A stretch of 64,000 bases of DNA from Paragorgia papillata (GCA_035771165.1 JAWNZC010000091.1:2228501-2292500); one strand, 5' to 3'; shown: positions 1 to 11,315, numbered from the stretch's first letter. Notes: a model not told the origin generated them from the letters alone. Program-made: numbers and translations.

Positions 1-3000
1 ACATGGTATAATAAGTGGCGAGATTGGAATTTAGATTCCAATCTGACATAGTATAATAAGTGGCGAGATTGGAATTTAGATTCCAATCTGACATAGTATA
101 ATAAGTGGTGAGATTGGAAATTAGATTCCAATATATAACAGTATAATAAGTGGCGAGATTGGAATTTAGATTCCAATCTGACATAGTATAATAAGTGGCG
201 AGATTGGAATTTAGATTCCAATCTGACATAGTATAATAAGTGACGAGATTGGAATTTAGATTCCAATCTGACATAGTATAATAAGTGGTGAGATTGGAAT
301 TTAGATTCCAGTCTGACATAGAGATAATAAGTGGCGAGATTGGAATTTAGATTCCAATCTGACAAAGTATAAGTGGTGAGATTGGAAATTAGATTCCAAT
401 ATATAATAGTATAATAAGTGGCGAGATTGGAATTTAGATTCCAATCTCACATAGTATAATAAGTGACGAGATTGGAATTTAGATTCGAATCTGACTTAGT
501 ATAATAAGTGGCGAGATTGGAATTTAGATTCCAATCTGACATAGTATAATAAGTGGCGAGATTGGAATTTAGATTCCAATATATAATAGTATAAAAAGTG
601 GTGAGATTTCAATTTAGATTCCAATGTGACATAGTATAATAAGTGGCGAGATTGGAATTTAGATTCCAATCTGACATAGTATAATAAGTGACGAGATTGG
701 AATTTAGATTCCAATCTGACATAGTATAATAAGTGGTGAGATTGGAATTTAGATTCCAATCTGACATAGAGATAATAAGTGGCGAGATTGGAATTTAGAT
801 TCCAATCTGACAAAGTATAAGTGGTGAGATTGGAAATTAGATTCCAATATATAATAGTATAATAAGTGGCGAGATTGGAATTTAGATTCCAATCTCCATA
901 GTATAATAAGTGACGAGATTGGAATTTAGATTCGAATCTGACTTAGTATAATAAGTGGCGAGATTGGAATTTAGTTTCCAATCTGACTTAGTATAATAAG
1001 TGGCGAGATTGGAATTTAGATTCCAATATATAATAGTATAAATAAGTGGTGAGATTTCAATTTAGATTCCAATGACATAGTATAATAAGTGGCGAGATTG
1101 GAATTTAGATTCGAATCTGACATAGAATAATAAGTAGCGAGATTTCAATTTAGATTCCAATCTGACATAGTATAATAAGTGGCGAGATTGGAATTTAGAT
1201 TCCAATCTGACATAGTATAATAAGTGGCGAGATTGGAATTTAGATTCCAATCTGACATAGTATAATAAGTGACGAGATTGGAATTTAGATTCCAATCTGA
1301 CATAGTATAATAAGTGGTGAGATTTCAATTTAGATTCGAATATATAATAGTATAATAAGTGGTGAGATTTCAATTTAGATTCCAATGTGACATAGTATAA
1401 TAAGTGGCGAGATTGAAATTTAGATTCCAATCTGACATAGTATAATAAGTGGCGAGATTGGAATTTAGATTCCAATCTGACATAGTATAATAAGTGGCGA
1501 GATTGGAATTTAGGTTGCAATCTGACATTGTATAATAAGTGACGAGATTGGAATTTAGATTCCAATCTGACATAGTATAATAAGTGGAGAGATTGGAATT
1601 TAGATTCAAATATATAATAGTATAATAAGTGGCGAGATTGGAATTTAGATTCCAATGTGACATAGAGATAATAAGTGGCGAGATTGGAATTTAGATTCCA
1701 ATCTGACATAGTATAATAAGTGGCGAGATTGGAATTTAGATTCCAATCTGACATAGTATAATAAGTGGTGAGATTGGAATTTAGATTCCAATCTGACTTA
1801 GTATAATATAAGTGGCGAGATTGGAATTTAGATTCCAATATATAATAGTGTAAAAAGTGGTGAGATTTCAATTTAGATTCCAATCTGACATAGTATAATA
1901 AGTGGCGAGATTGGAATATAGATTCCAATATATAATAGTATAATAAGTGGCGAGATTGAAATTTAGATTCCAATGTGACATAGAGATAATAAATGGCGAG
2001 ATTGGAATTTAGATTCCAATCTGACAAAGTATGATAAGTGGCGAGATTGGAAATTAGATTGCAATATATAATAGTATAATAAGTGGCGAGATTGGGGTTT
2101 AGATTGCAATATATAATAGTATAATCAGTAGCGAGATTGGAATTTAGATTCCAATATATAATAGTGTAAAAAGTGGTGAGATTTCAATTTAGATTCCAAT
2201 CTGACATAGTATAATAAGTGGCGAGATTGGAATTTAGATTCCAATATATAATAGTATAATAAGTGGCGAGATTGAAATTTAGATTCCAATGTGACATAGA
2301 GATAATAAATGGCGAGATTGGAATTTAGATTCCAATGTGACATAGAGATAATAAATGGCGAGATTGGAATTTAGATTCCAATATATAATAGTATAATAAG
2401 TGGCGAGATTGGAATTTAGATTCCAATCTGATATAGTATAATAAGTGGTGAGATTGGAAATTAGATTCCAATCTATAATAGTATAATAAGTGGCGAGATT
2501 GGAATTTAGATTGCAATCTGACATAGTATAATAAGTGGCGAGATTGGAATTTAGATTGCAATCTGACATAGTATAATAAGTGGTGAGATTAGAAATTAGA
2601 TTCCAATATATAATAGTATAATAAGTAGCGAGATTGGAATTTAGATTCCAATCTGACATGGTATAATAAATAAGTGGCGAGATTGGAATTTAGATTCCAA
2701 TCTGACATAGTATAATAAGTGGTGAGATTGGAATTTAGATTCCAATCTGACTTAGTATAATATAAGTGGCGAGATTGGAATTTAGATTCCAATATATAAT
2801 AGTATAAAAAGTGGTGAGATTTCAATTTAGATTCCAATCTGACATAGTATAATAAGTGGTGAGATTGGAAATTAGATTCCAATATATAATAGTATAATAA
2901 GTGGCGAGATTGGAATTTAGATTCCAATCTGACATAGTATAATAAGTGGTGAGATTGGAAATTAGATTCCAATATATAATAGTATAATAAGTGGTGAGAT

Positions 3001-4327
3001 TGAAATTTAGATTCCAATATAGAATAGTATAATAAGTGGCGAGATTGGAATTTAGATTCCAATCTGACATGGTATAATAATTGGCGAGATTGGAATTTAG
3101 ATTCCAATCTGACATAGTATAATAAGTGGCGAGATTGGAATTTAGATTCCAATCTGACATAGTATAATAAGTGGCGAGATTGGAAATTAGATTCCAATCT
3201 ATAATAGTATAATAAGTGGCGAGATTGGAAATTAGATTCCAACTTGACATAGTATAATAAGTGGTGAGATTGGAAATTAGATTGCAATCTATATAATAGT
3301 ATAATAAGTGACGAGATTGTAATTTAGATTCCAATCTGTAATAGTATAATAAGTAGCGAGATTGGAATTTAGATTCCAATCTGCAATGGTATAATAAGTG
3401 GCGAGATTGGAATTTAGATTCCAATCTGACATAGTATAATAAGTGGCGAGATTGGAATTTAGATTGCAATATATAATAGTATAAAAAGTGGTGAGATTTC
3501 AATTTAGATTCCAATCTGACATAGTATAATAAGTGACGAGATTGGAATTTAATTCCAATCTGACATGGAGATAATAAGTGGCGAGATTGGAATTTAGATT
3601 CCAATCTGACATAGTATAAGTGGTGAGATTGGAAATTAGATTCCAATATATAATAGTATAATAAGTGGCGAGATTGGAATTTAGATTCCAATCTGACATA
3701 GTATAATAAGTGACGAGATTGGAATTTAGATTCCAATCTGACATAGTATAATAACTGGCGAGATTGGAATTTAGATTGCAATCTGACATAGTATATAAAA
3801 AATGGCGAGATTGGAATTTAGATTCCAATCTGACATAGTATAATAAGTGGAGAGATTGGAATTTAGATACAAATCTATAATAGTATAATAAGTGGCGAGA
3901 TTGAAATTTAGATTCCAATGTGACATAGTATAATAAGTGGCGAGATTGGAATTTAGATTCCAATCTGACATAGTATAATAAGTGGCGAGATTGGAATTTA
4001 GATTGCAATATATAATAGCATAATAAGTGGCGAGATTGGAATTTAGATTCCAATCTATAATAGTATAATAAGTGGCGAGATTGGAATTTAGATTGCAATA
4101 GATAATAGTATAATAAGTTTGCGAGATTTCAATTTAGATTCCAATCTGACATAGTATAATAAGTGACGAGATTGGAGTTTAGATTCCAATCTGACATAGT
4201 ATAATAAGTGGCGAGATTGGAATTTAGATTGCAATATATAATAGTATAATAAGTGGCGAGATTGGAATATAGATTCCAATCTGAGATAGAGATAATAAGT
4301 GGCGAGATTGGAATTTAGATTCCAATC
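1..4327. repeat. 45-bp hairpin satellite array
   Basis: About 96 head-to-tail units of 45 bp fill the left edge of the window and continue beyond it. Each unit carries a perfect inverted repeat: arm AGATTGGAAT, loop TTAG, arm ATTCCAATCT, followed by a roughly 21-bp spacer. Two spacer types alternate irregularly, one with CTGACATAGTATAATAAG and one with ATATAATAGTATAATAAG. Because 45 is a multiple of three, several frames stay open and give repetitive spurious ORFs. A block with a rare variant (GACAAAGTATAAGTGG) recurs at 361 and 809, so a higher-order period near 448 bp (ten monomers) is present at least locally. I see no reason to call it coding. Confidence 0.95.
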
Positions 4328-5599
4328 TGGAAACAATTCTTTGTATGCAATAGACAAGCAGGCTTGCGATGGCATCCAACGCTGGTTGAACCATTGTCGC
4401 TGGTAGAATGCGCCATATCCGATAGCGCCAGCTGCGTCAGAGGTGACATGCAAATCAGCTACCGGGACGAGAGCTGGAAGAAGAACGAAATTCGTGCCAT
4501 TCCATTCTTCAACGAAATCAATCCACCACTGAAGGTCTTTGCGAAATTCACCGTTCAAGCGAATGGGATGATCGCGACGTCGAAAACCGCATAGTAAATC
4601 TATCATGCGGCGCAAAAAGGTACGACCTGGCCAAACTACCAAACACGCATGGTGGAGTTTACCAATTAAGGACTCTAACTGCGTTCTTGTGCACCACTTG
4701 CTCTGAGGTCAGCTAGTGAAGGTTTCTTGAAGGGCGGACAGCTTGTTTGTCGGCAAGCGCGGCATTAGCTGTAAGGAATCCACCTCTATACCAAGAACTA
4801 CCAGACATGTCGTGGGACCCACTGTCTTTCCCGGATGTAAGGGCAAACCTAAGGCTTGGCAGACAGATGAAGCTAGTGTCAGATTCTGTGCGCACTGGGG
4901 CGAATTGGGCGGGCCAGCTGTGACGAAATCATCCAAATAATGCAGCAGGTCGGCTATAGAGTAGTTATGACGCAAAATCCATTCAGCTAACTCGGCAATC
5001 GAATTGAAAATAAAAGGCGCTGAGCGTAAGCCAAATGGCAAGACCAGATCAACGTAAAATTTCTTCCTCCACTTCATCCCAAGCAAAAACCTTTGTGACG
5101 GTCGAATAGCCACATTGCGATAGGCACTCTGGATATCGAATTTGGCTACTAATTCCCCTCTTCCAAATCGACAAACCATGGCAACTATATCATCGAACTT
5201 GATGTACTGAAGGGAAAATTGATCAGGGTCTATACCATCATTCACACTATGGCCCCTAGGGGATGAGAGATCCAGGATGAGGCGCCATTTCCCAGGCTGA
5301 CCGGACTTCGGAATGACCCAAAAACTACTAATATGGAGGTTTGGAAGAGGCGATTTATTGTAGGGGCCAGCAACCCTTCCCATTGTTACTTCGTTCAGTA
5401 AATAAGCATCGACCACGTCAGGATGTTGGTAGGCTGAAAGCTTATTCTTTTTTGCTGACTCTAACGGCAGATGCTGGTCAAATCCTAAGTCAAAACCATT
5501 TGCAATTCCTGTTAAAACGTAGTTGACCGTTTGACGGTCGGGGTGCTGGTGGAGTTCCGACGTGAATCTTTGCAAATTGAGTGGGGAGACCACAGACAC
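4328..5599 (-). pseudogene. reverse transcriptase-RNase H of DIRS-like element
   Basis: Minus-strand reading shows an RT with the palm motif YLDDF (the YLDD codons lie at 4928-4939), upstream motifs such as KFDIQSAYRNV and LPFGLRSAPFIF, then an RNase H beginning with LHVTSDAAGAIGYGAF, whose aspartate is the expected catalytic residue. RT and RNase H are in the same frame, separated by a single in-frame TGA at 4709-4711. RNase H stops after the residues SIAYKELFP, where the satellite begins, so the domain has lost its C-terminal half. The open frame extends a little upstream of 5599 without an obvious ATG. The copy is dead by truncation and by the nonsense codon. Confidence 0.85.
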
Positions 5600-5957
5600 T
5601 GATGGCAGCGACCCTGGAATACAATCAGACTAAGCTTAGTCAGCAGAATTTAATACGCACGCTCTGGCGCATGGCTGTCTGGCGAACGTATTCTGCGACG
5701 TTCTAAAACATGGTTTCTCCCCAAAAAGGAGTTGTTTACCAGGGGGGTGGGCAATCCGGTCGAAAAGTGAGGCAAACCGCAATTCGAGTTATTTTGAAAT
5801 TTATTATTAATTTTAGGTTAATGCGAGGGAGTAAGAGATAAGTATCTCCTGCCGAAAGCGATCATTAATTGGAGTTCCTGTGGCATGTGAACAAGGTCAG
5901 ATGCAAAGCCAGATAGTTAAAGTGCATAACACACCTGGCAAAAAGATAAGCCCATTA

Positions 5958-7010
5958 TTAGTTGAACAACTGCACGTTGATATGTGACCAATCAACGAGA
6001 TTGGTTGCGGCGCATGCATGCTGTCGAAAGGCTTTATCGTAACGTAGCCAAGCTTTGCTTTGAAATTGGCGAAAGGTGCGTAAGATCAATAATTTGTATG
6101 CCGACAAATCTTTCCAACGAAGCGGGAAATGGGAAGTCAACACCATTGTGAAGATAGTGAAGGCTTCTAGCCACGAAACGATATCCAAAATTTTGCGGCG
6201 CGGTTTCTTTATTGAACCAGTTAAAATCAAGCGACCGTCTAACATTAACTGTGGTTCGTCATCGTCTGGTGTGGCGTTCTCGAGAAGAAGGTCACATAGG
6301 TTGACGAACTTGCCCGAAACTATCATGGCAACTATCTTAACTGGGACAGGAGCATAACCTGGGCCAATAACAAAAGGCAGTGAAACCTGTGTCTGGTTGC
6401 AAACGGCTGGTGTTATTACGTTCGTCGGCAAAGAACATGACGCCAAGACACTAGGAAGTTTAGCTGTGCTTGCAATTGACTCAGACGAGCGCGAAACAAC
6501 AAGAGGAGTGGAAAAAGTATTAATGAACGAAGGAACGGGCCTACCTTGAGGAGGCGGATAGGCTGTTGTCGAAAGACCAGACACTGGATGAATGGAGTTG
6601 TTTCCTTGGCCAAGATTTTCCATCATGAGGGTCGTCGATGGTAGTGCGTTTGGGTTCTCAGCAGCATCTGTCACGGACAGGCCATAGGATGTCGAATGAC
6701 TAGGCAGTTCCACGGGGATAGGCTGAGTCGAGGTTGTAGGCAAAAGAGGACTCGGAGGCGTTGGAAATCGCGAAGCTATAGCAGCATCCACTAGTGACGT
6801 TAACGTGCCTTGTAGAGCAGTCACGACTGAATTCACCAGGTCATTAGACTGGGTAAGCGTAGCCGGCGCTGATGAAACAGCGTGCGAAGTAGAACCGATG
6901 TCAGAAGGAGACGTCGACTGGCTTTCAGAGCAGAACGTCACACGACTGGAGCTGGCAGTGCTTGGCAATGGAGCGTTACTATCTCGGCTGTTGCGCGTTT
7001 GTCTTGACAT
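5958..7010 (-). CDS. gag-like ORF1 of DIRS-like element
   Basis: About 350 residues from the ATG at 7010 (MSRQTRNSRDSN); an upstream in-frame Met at 7082 would add 24 residues. The N-terminal two thirds is Ser/Thr/Pro-rich low complexity. The C-terminal third is a compact folded-looking region with LCDLL, ILTGSIKKPRRK, WLEAFTIF and KLLILRTFRQF, the part I recognise as conserved in gag-like proteins that travel with cnidarian DIRS-like RTs. It lies upstream of the RT with a 360-bp spacer and is intact, unlike the RT. Its role would be particle or RNP formation; no zinc knuckle is seen. Confidence 0.65.
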   Translation of the reverse strand: MSRQTRNSRDSNAPLPSTASSSRVTFCSESQSTSPSDIGSTSHAVSSAPATLTQSNDLVNSVVTALQGTLTSLVDAAIASRFPTPPSPLLPTTSTQPIPVELPSHSTSYGLSVTDAAENPNALPSTTLMMENLGQGNNSIHPVSGLSTTAYPPPQGRPVPSFINTFSTPLVVSRSSESIASTAKLPSVLASCSLPTNVITPAVCNQTQVSLPFVIGPGYAPVPVKIVAMIVSGKFVNLCDLLLENATPDDDEPQLMLDGRLILTGSIKKPRRKILDIVSWLEAFTIFTMVLTSHFPLRWKDLSAYKLLILRTFRQFQSKAWLRYDKAFRQHACAATNLVDWSHINVQLFN

Positions 7011-7186
7011 CGTCTGACAGTTGCAATGAAACAAGCAAGCAATCCACAGCTGCAAAGCTGTATAGCAATAACTTTTAAGCAATGCTAGTAACTAGCAAGC
7101 AAGAGCGACCAACGAAATGCAATGTGCCAATGCTGTAGCGACGTACCTGCAAGCGTAAGTGACACTCGTGCGAGCCCTTCGACGTC

Positions 7187-7669
7187 TTAAAGTGCTTATG
7201 AAACGAAAATTAAATTTGTCTTATTTGAAAGTACTTTTAAAATGACAAAGTAACATCTTTTGCTGTTTTTTGTTTCCTGGCTTTGTTTTAAAGATATCAC
7301 AGTTTGTTTTATAAGCGAAACTAACCAGTGACGTCACAACGTGCATAATGACTTATCGGGAAAGGTTATATATCTTTTCTATTATCAGATGGAATCACTT
7401 CGAAGCAATATTATGTGGGTGTTTTTCTCTTACAACAACAAAAATATACATTTTCAACTGATTCTGTTTAATAATAGCAAAGATATTTAATCTTTCCCAG
7501 TAAGTCATTATGCACGTTGTGATGTCACTGGTTAGTTTCACATATCAAACAAACTGAAATATCTCAACAACGAAGCAAGGAAACAAAAAACTGCAAAAGA
7601 TGTTATTCTGTCATTTCAAAAGTACTTTAAAATAAGACAAACTTAATTTTGGTTTCATAAACACTTTAA
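7187..7669. mobile_element. TTAA-flanked fold-back element A
   Basis: Two arms of about 190 bp (7187-7378 and 7480-7669) are inverted copies around a roughly 100-bp centre. The outer ends read TTAA|AGTG and CACT|TTAA, consistent with a TTAA target duplication. The inner arms share TGCATAATGACTTATCG with element B at 11.5 kb. No ORF. Non-autonomous DNA transposon; TTAA targets are known for piggyBac and Kolobok superfamilies, but no transposase is present to decide. Confidence 0.85.
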
Positions 7670-7783
7670 GAACTTGGGACTCCCCAAGAACTATGAAGGA
7701 GAAAACCGCTGGCTAACTACATCTGCAGTTAACTTTGCCTAAATATTTTTAACCACATTATATTGAAGTGAACTATGTTTTTT

Positions 7784-7911
7784 TGTGTTGTGTTGTGTTG
7801 TGTTGTGTTGTGTTGTGTTGTGTTGTGTTGTGTTGTGTTGTGTTGTGTTGTGTTGTGTTGTGTTGTGTTGTGTTGTGTTGTGTTGTGTTGTGTTGTGATT
7901 GTGTTGTGTTG
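7784..7911. repeat. (TGTTG)n pentanucleotide microsatellite
   Basis: Near-perfect tandem TGTTG units for about 120 bp, one interruption near 7898, followed by T-rich and a run of 14 G at about 7944-7957. It yields Cys/Val-rich ORFs in every frame that are artefacts. Confidence 0.97.
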
Positions 7912-8978
7912 CGGGGTTGTTTTTTTTGGGGTTATTTTTTTTTGTGGGGGGGGGGGAGGCGTCGTGAAATTTGACCGGTCAAAAAATCGCCTTTGACCGG
8001 TCACAATTGGAACTGACCGGTCACCATGACCGGCGTAACATGAAACGTTATTTTGAGCCCTGCCACTGACCAAATATCTACTAAATAGATAGCGCGCGCA
8101 AAACCAGTCAAGCTCAGACCACGCTGACAAGACTTTGATGAGCGCTGATCGGATAATCCTCACATATTATAATGACCGCTGACTAGCATTTTACCTCGCC
8201 TAAATTACATCAAGGTTGCGTAACACCTTGGAGTAGTGCTTTGCGAAAAGTGCAACTGCGCGTTGAGTTTAAAAGCAATCAAATTCAAATTTTTACAGTT
8301 TATAGCAAAATGATCGTAGAATTGGATAGTTGATTTAGAATTTTGAAAAGTATTTAAACTTGTTTTGTTTTAACAAAATTCTGAAAACGCATTCTCTTTG
8401 CGCCGCGACTTTTGTTGATTGAACTACAGTTTCAATCAAATCATGTAAAAATAGTTTTAATTGAAACTCAACTAGCTGTTCTACAAAAGTGTATGCGGTA
8501 GCTATGGGCTTGTTTTGTTATTTCGCGGGAAAACAGAGCTGCTTGCAATTTTCATCGCTAAATATCTTAATGAATTTTGCTTTAACGAAATAAACTTTTC
8601 AAAACCTTTCAGCATTTTGCTTAAGGCAGCTAATTACGCAAAAAAAAATTTTTTGGTATTCTTAAATTTCTATGGTGTAACGTAAATTAAGCCTCATTTA
8701 AAAGTATAAATAATAAACATGGGGTTCTATGTAGTAATTAAAATATGAACGGCTGCTATTTATGGGCATTTACAATGGCGAGCTGAAGGCGAGTAAGTTA
8801 TCAAATTCTAAATGTACATGACGAACGCTTTGTTTAAGAGTCGCAGGAAAGGTTAGATAAGATCACTTTAAGTCAGAAAAAGCTGAATTTGAGTCACTAT
8901 TGTATTTTATTTTTTTATTTGTCGTGAGCGGGCCGAATCCTAGGCTTTCCTGCAATTTGATTGGCTACGTGAACGGGC
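7912..8978. other. no gene recognised
   Basis: AT-rich intergenic sequence with homopolymer A/T runs. Short GACCGGTCA words recur at 7973-8030 in both orientations (a small palindromic cluster). No coding signal, RNA gene or clear mobile-element end seen. Confidence 0.5.
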
Positions 8979-9400
8979 AGTTTTTTACGATATCTTGGAC
9001 CGCGGTCCAAAAAGTTATTTTTTTACATTCTGTCATAATTAAAACTGATCGATTTTCATAACTATTTCGCTTGCCACAGTAAAAATATATTCAACAGAGA
9101 GCTATGGGGATGCAAATGAGTTTTATTATCCAAATGGTTTTGACAAGTTCATGTGTAAACAGCGAATTTTAAAAGAAACGCTGGGAAAACGGTATTTCAC
9201 GATATCTTGTACCGCGGTCGAAAAAGTTATTTTTTTACATTCTGTCATTAAAATTGATCGATTTTCATAACTATTTCGCATGCCACAAAAAAAATATATT
9301 GAACAGAGACTACGGGGATGCATATGATTTTGATTATCCAAATGGTTTTGACAAGTTCATGTGTAAACAGCGAATTTTAAAAGAAACGCTGGGAAACTGT
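8979..9400. repeat. tandem duplication, about 212-bp unit
   Basis: 8979-9190 and 9191-9400 align with a period of 212 bp (the word CGATATCTTG occurs at 8988 and 9200). The last 57 bp of each copy are identical, while the middle carries several substitutions and a few indels. Both copies keep an exon-like reading frame, described separately. Confidence 0.92.
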
Positions 9401-9450
9401 GACAAAGCAAAATTTACGAGCGATATTTATAAACAAAACAGTTTAAAACG
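9309..9450 (+). CDS. candidate internal exon, unknown protein
   Basis: The open frame starts after an acceptor-like AACAGAG and ends at a donor-like CG|GTAGGA, reading DYGDAYDFDYPNGFDKF, then MCKQRILKETLGNCD and a lysine-rich tail. The preceding duplicate (about 9096-9190) encodes a similar peptide with substitutions (for example DAYDFDY versus DANEFYY). Retained coding potential in both copies hints at a duplicated exon. I do not recognise the family, and it does not look like the SLCO gene downstream. It could equally be chance ORF in repeat DNA. Confidence 0.25.
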
Positions 9451-9454
9451 GTAG

Positions 9455-10097
9455 GAAAAACATACATAAACTTGTGAACACAGTATTTTGAATCACTAAA
9501 TGAAACTATATAGAAGTATATATATATATATATAAAGTCATACCAGGAGAAGATAGAAAAGCTGAAACCTTTTGACACTAAACTGTCTTTCTTCTGTTAT
9601 CCAACCGCTATAAAACTCAACAAAACCGCAACAATTCATTACCTTTTAGTCAAATATTTTCCACATGCCAACCTCATCGTGTCATATGTCCTTGAAACTT
9701 GAAATTACAAATGGCTTACTACAAGCATTTTCGTCTTCAAACTCGAAGAACACACTTTCAATTTTCATACAGTCAGCCAAATATTGAAAGCGACTTTCCA
9801 AGCGAACAGCCAAAAACGAGCAATCGACGAAGAATAACGACGAAGAATCTTTATCAACTAAACTTTAAAAACACTGACTGCATTTTGACTTCCCTGCGTA
9901 ACTAGATCTTCAAGATTTGAATGTTTTTTTTTTATCACAAAAAAGGTTCCAAGCTTCCTTGTCAGACTACATGTCGGCAGTTGTTTACGACTGTCGAACG
10001 ATAAACTTTGGACTTTTGAGTATCACGTGAATGTCATCTCGATTACGCAACTTAATTCAATTATGTTAATTTATCTAATTATGTAACAAAAAAATAA
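9455..10097. other. no gene recognised; short (TA)n
   Basis: AT-rich sequence with a TA dinucleotide run near 9518-9533. A 68-residue ORF at 9699-9905 has no splice sites or family features that I can support. Confidence 0.45.
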
Positions 10098-10202
10098 ATA
10101 TGTTATTTACCGTTTTTGTCGGTCCGTACGGCCTCGGGCCTTTTTTAAGACCTCTTGCAAATATTTTTCTATACGGACCTCCCAGCCGGTAAATAACATA
10201 TA
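10098..10202. mobile_element. small fold-back (MITE-like) hairpin
   Basis: Ends ATATGTTATTTACCG and CGGTAAATAACATAT are inverted copies, with a second inner pair GGTCCGTA and TACGGACC. About 105 bp, no ORF. Confidence 0.75.
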
Positions 10203-10448
10203 TATAATTTTAATAAAATATTGATGTTTTATTAATCAATGTTTTAACAGTATTTACAAATATTCATTAAACATAATTTATTTTGAATTAGTTCCTTATA
10301 CATTATTAATGAATTTGATAAGATATATTTAAAATACACTAAGTACTCCACAAAATACACCTTTTACACTGATCAGTCAACCGAGAATTTAAAGCAACAT
10401 TGCGAATGTTTAATTCTTTGAAAGTTTTCAGGGCGATAATATAATAAT
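10203..10448. other. AT-rich spacer, nothing recognised
   Basis: AT-rich sequence between the small hairpin and the PLE fragment. No coding or RNA feature seen. Confidence 0.4.
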
Positions 10449-10481
10449 AAGTTTTGTGGAAACACCACGTAAAATGTTTCT

Positions 10482-10525
10482 TTGCTAAGCTTTCGGTCTG
10501 TTGACTCAGACCTTCATCAGAGTAA
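10482..10525 (-). ncRNA. hammerhead ribozyme, PLE terminal region
   Basis: On the minus strand: CTGATGA, then stem II arms GGTCT and AGACC (perfect) around an 8-nt loop, then GAAA, then GCTT, then AGCAA. Stem I pairs TTACT with AGCAA with one A/C mismatch. Stem III is only AGCT, self-complementary, so activity would need a dimer, as known for PLE and newt-satellite hammerheads. Cleavage would follow the second U of GCUU. Confidence 0.75.
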
Positions 10526-10619
10526 TAACAATAAGCCGTTGGCTCATGTCATTTATAAACTAAGCAATTGATGGGACTAAGCAATTGATGGGACTAAGCA
10601 AAGATGGGACTTTAAAACA

Positions 10620-11315
10620 TACTGTTTATCGAAAACCAACACACACTGACAGATACCTTAACTACACTTCATTCCACCATCCAAGCATCAAATCGTCTGA
10701 GTGCAAAACTCGCGTTCATCGAGCGCGAACAATTTGTGACGAATAACATCTTCAGCATGAATTAGATAACCTGAAGTTGGTTTTAACTAACAATGGTTTT
10801 CCTGAGAAGACGATTCAAGCTTCTATGACACGTTCGGTACATCCGGAGCTGAATACTCAGCCCCAGCAAGAACCACCATCAGTTTCTCCTCCGTACATCG
10901 GACCAGCATCTCACAAGATTGAGAGGATTCTAAATCGTGCTGGTATGAAGGTATTTCACAGTAGTCAACACAAATCGTTCAAGGTACTTTTCAATCATAA
11001 AGATGAGGTGGATAGCTTATCTTGGCTTGGTTTACACCGGGGAAACGGGAAGGAATCTTTCAACTCGCCTGAAAGAGCACGAGATGTTGCAAAGAGCAAG
11101 ACATGTTGCATAAAAGCACAACATGATAAATCTGCTGTTGCAAAACACATTTGGAAGTATGACCATCTTGTTAAGTGAGAAGAGTCGTCACTCTTATCCA
11201 GCGACAAGCAATACTTCACGCGAAGAACAGGAGAATCTAGTCGAGATCGCACTATTTCTCAAAAGGGACAGCCATTAAACAGCACGTGGTGTGCCCTATT
11301 CGGAGAACATTCTTG
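10620..11315 (+). pseudogene. PLE C-terminal remnant, deleted GIY-YIG endonuclease
   Basis: Reads VYRKPTHTDRY, then an RT thumb-like stretch (GPASHKIERILNRAGMKVF) and the tail CCIKAQHDKSAVAKH, matching the PLE at 48.7-49.5 kb. The segment between DEVDSLS and the arginine/lysine-rich helix is shortened: the GVYRIPCECGLVYI core of the GIY-YIG endonuclease, visible in the other copy, is largely gone here. Frame changes occur near 10760 and 11030. Non-functional. Confidence 0.85.

Larger units (their letters stand above)
4328..7010 (-). mobile_element. DIRS-like retrotransposon, 3'-truncated
   Basis: On the minus strand a gag-like ORF is followed by a reverse transcriptase and the start of an RNase H, in the order expected of DIRS-type (tyrosine recombinase) retrotransposons. 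The 3' part, where the rest of RNase H and the recombinase would lie, is missing: the coding frame runs straight into the 45-bp satellite at about 4327. No terminal repeats were found. The recombinase that would prove DIRS membership is not visible, so the assignment rests on the RT and RNase H style and on the associated gag. A non-DIRS RT element remains possible. Confidence 0.75.

Noticed and set aside
496..4098. Repetitive ORFs in the satellite (ESKFQSRHLLYY and DWNLNSNLATYY types)
   Set aside because: Unit length is a multiple of three, so frames stay open by chance; several frames equally open and no promoter or domain.
1..4327. CRISPR-like array
   Set aside because: Units are contiguous satellite copies with no unique spacers, and the window is eukaryotic.
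1..4327. Rolling-circle origin (nonanucleotide in a hairpin loop) as a target for the Rep gene
   Set aside because: The TAGTATAATAAG word lies in the spacer, not in the loop (TTAG), and does not match a known origin nonanucleotide; no evidence links the satellite to the Rep element.
4364..4594. Plus-strand ORF over RNase H
   Set aside because: Antisense shadow of the DIRS-like coding frame.
7729..8163. Gln/His/Asn/Thr-rich and Cys-Val-rich ORFs
   Set aside because: Translation of the TGTTG microsatellite on both strands.
9699..9905. 68-residue ORF
   Set aside because: No family features and ordinary length for AT-rich chance ORFs.
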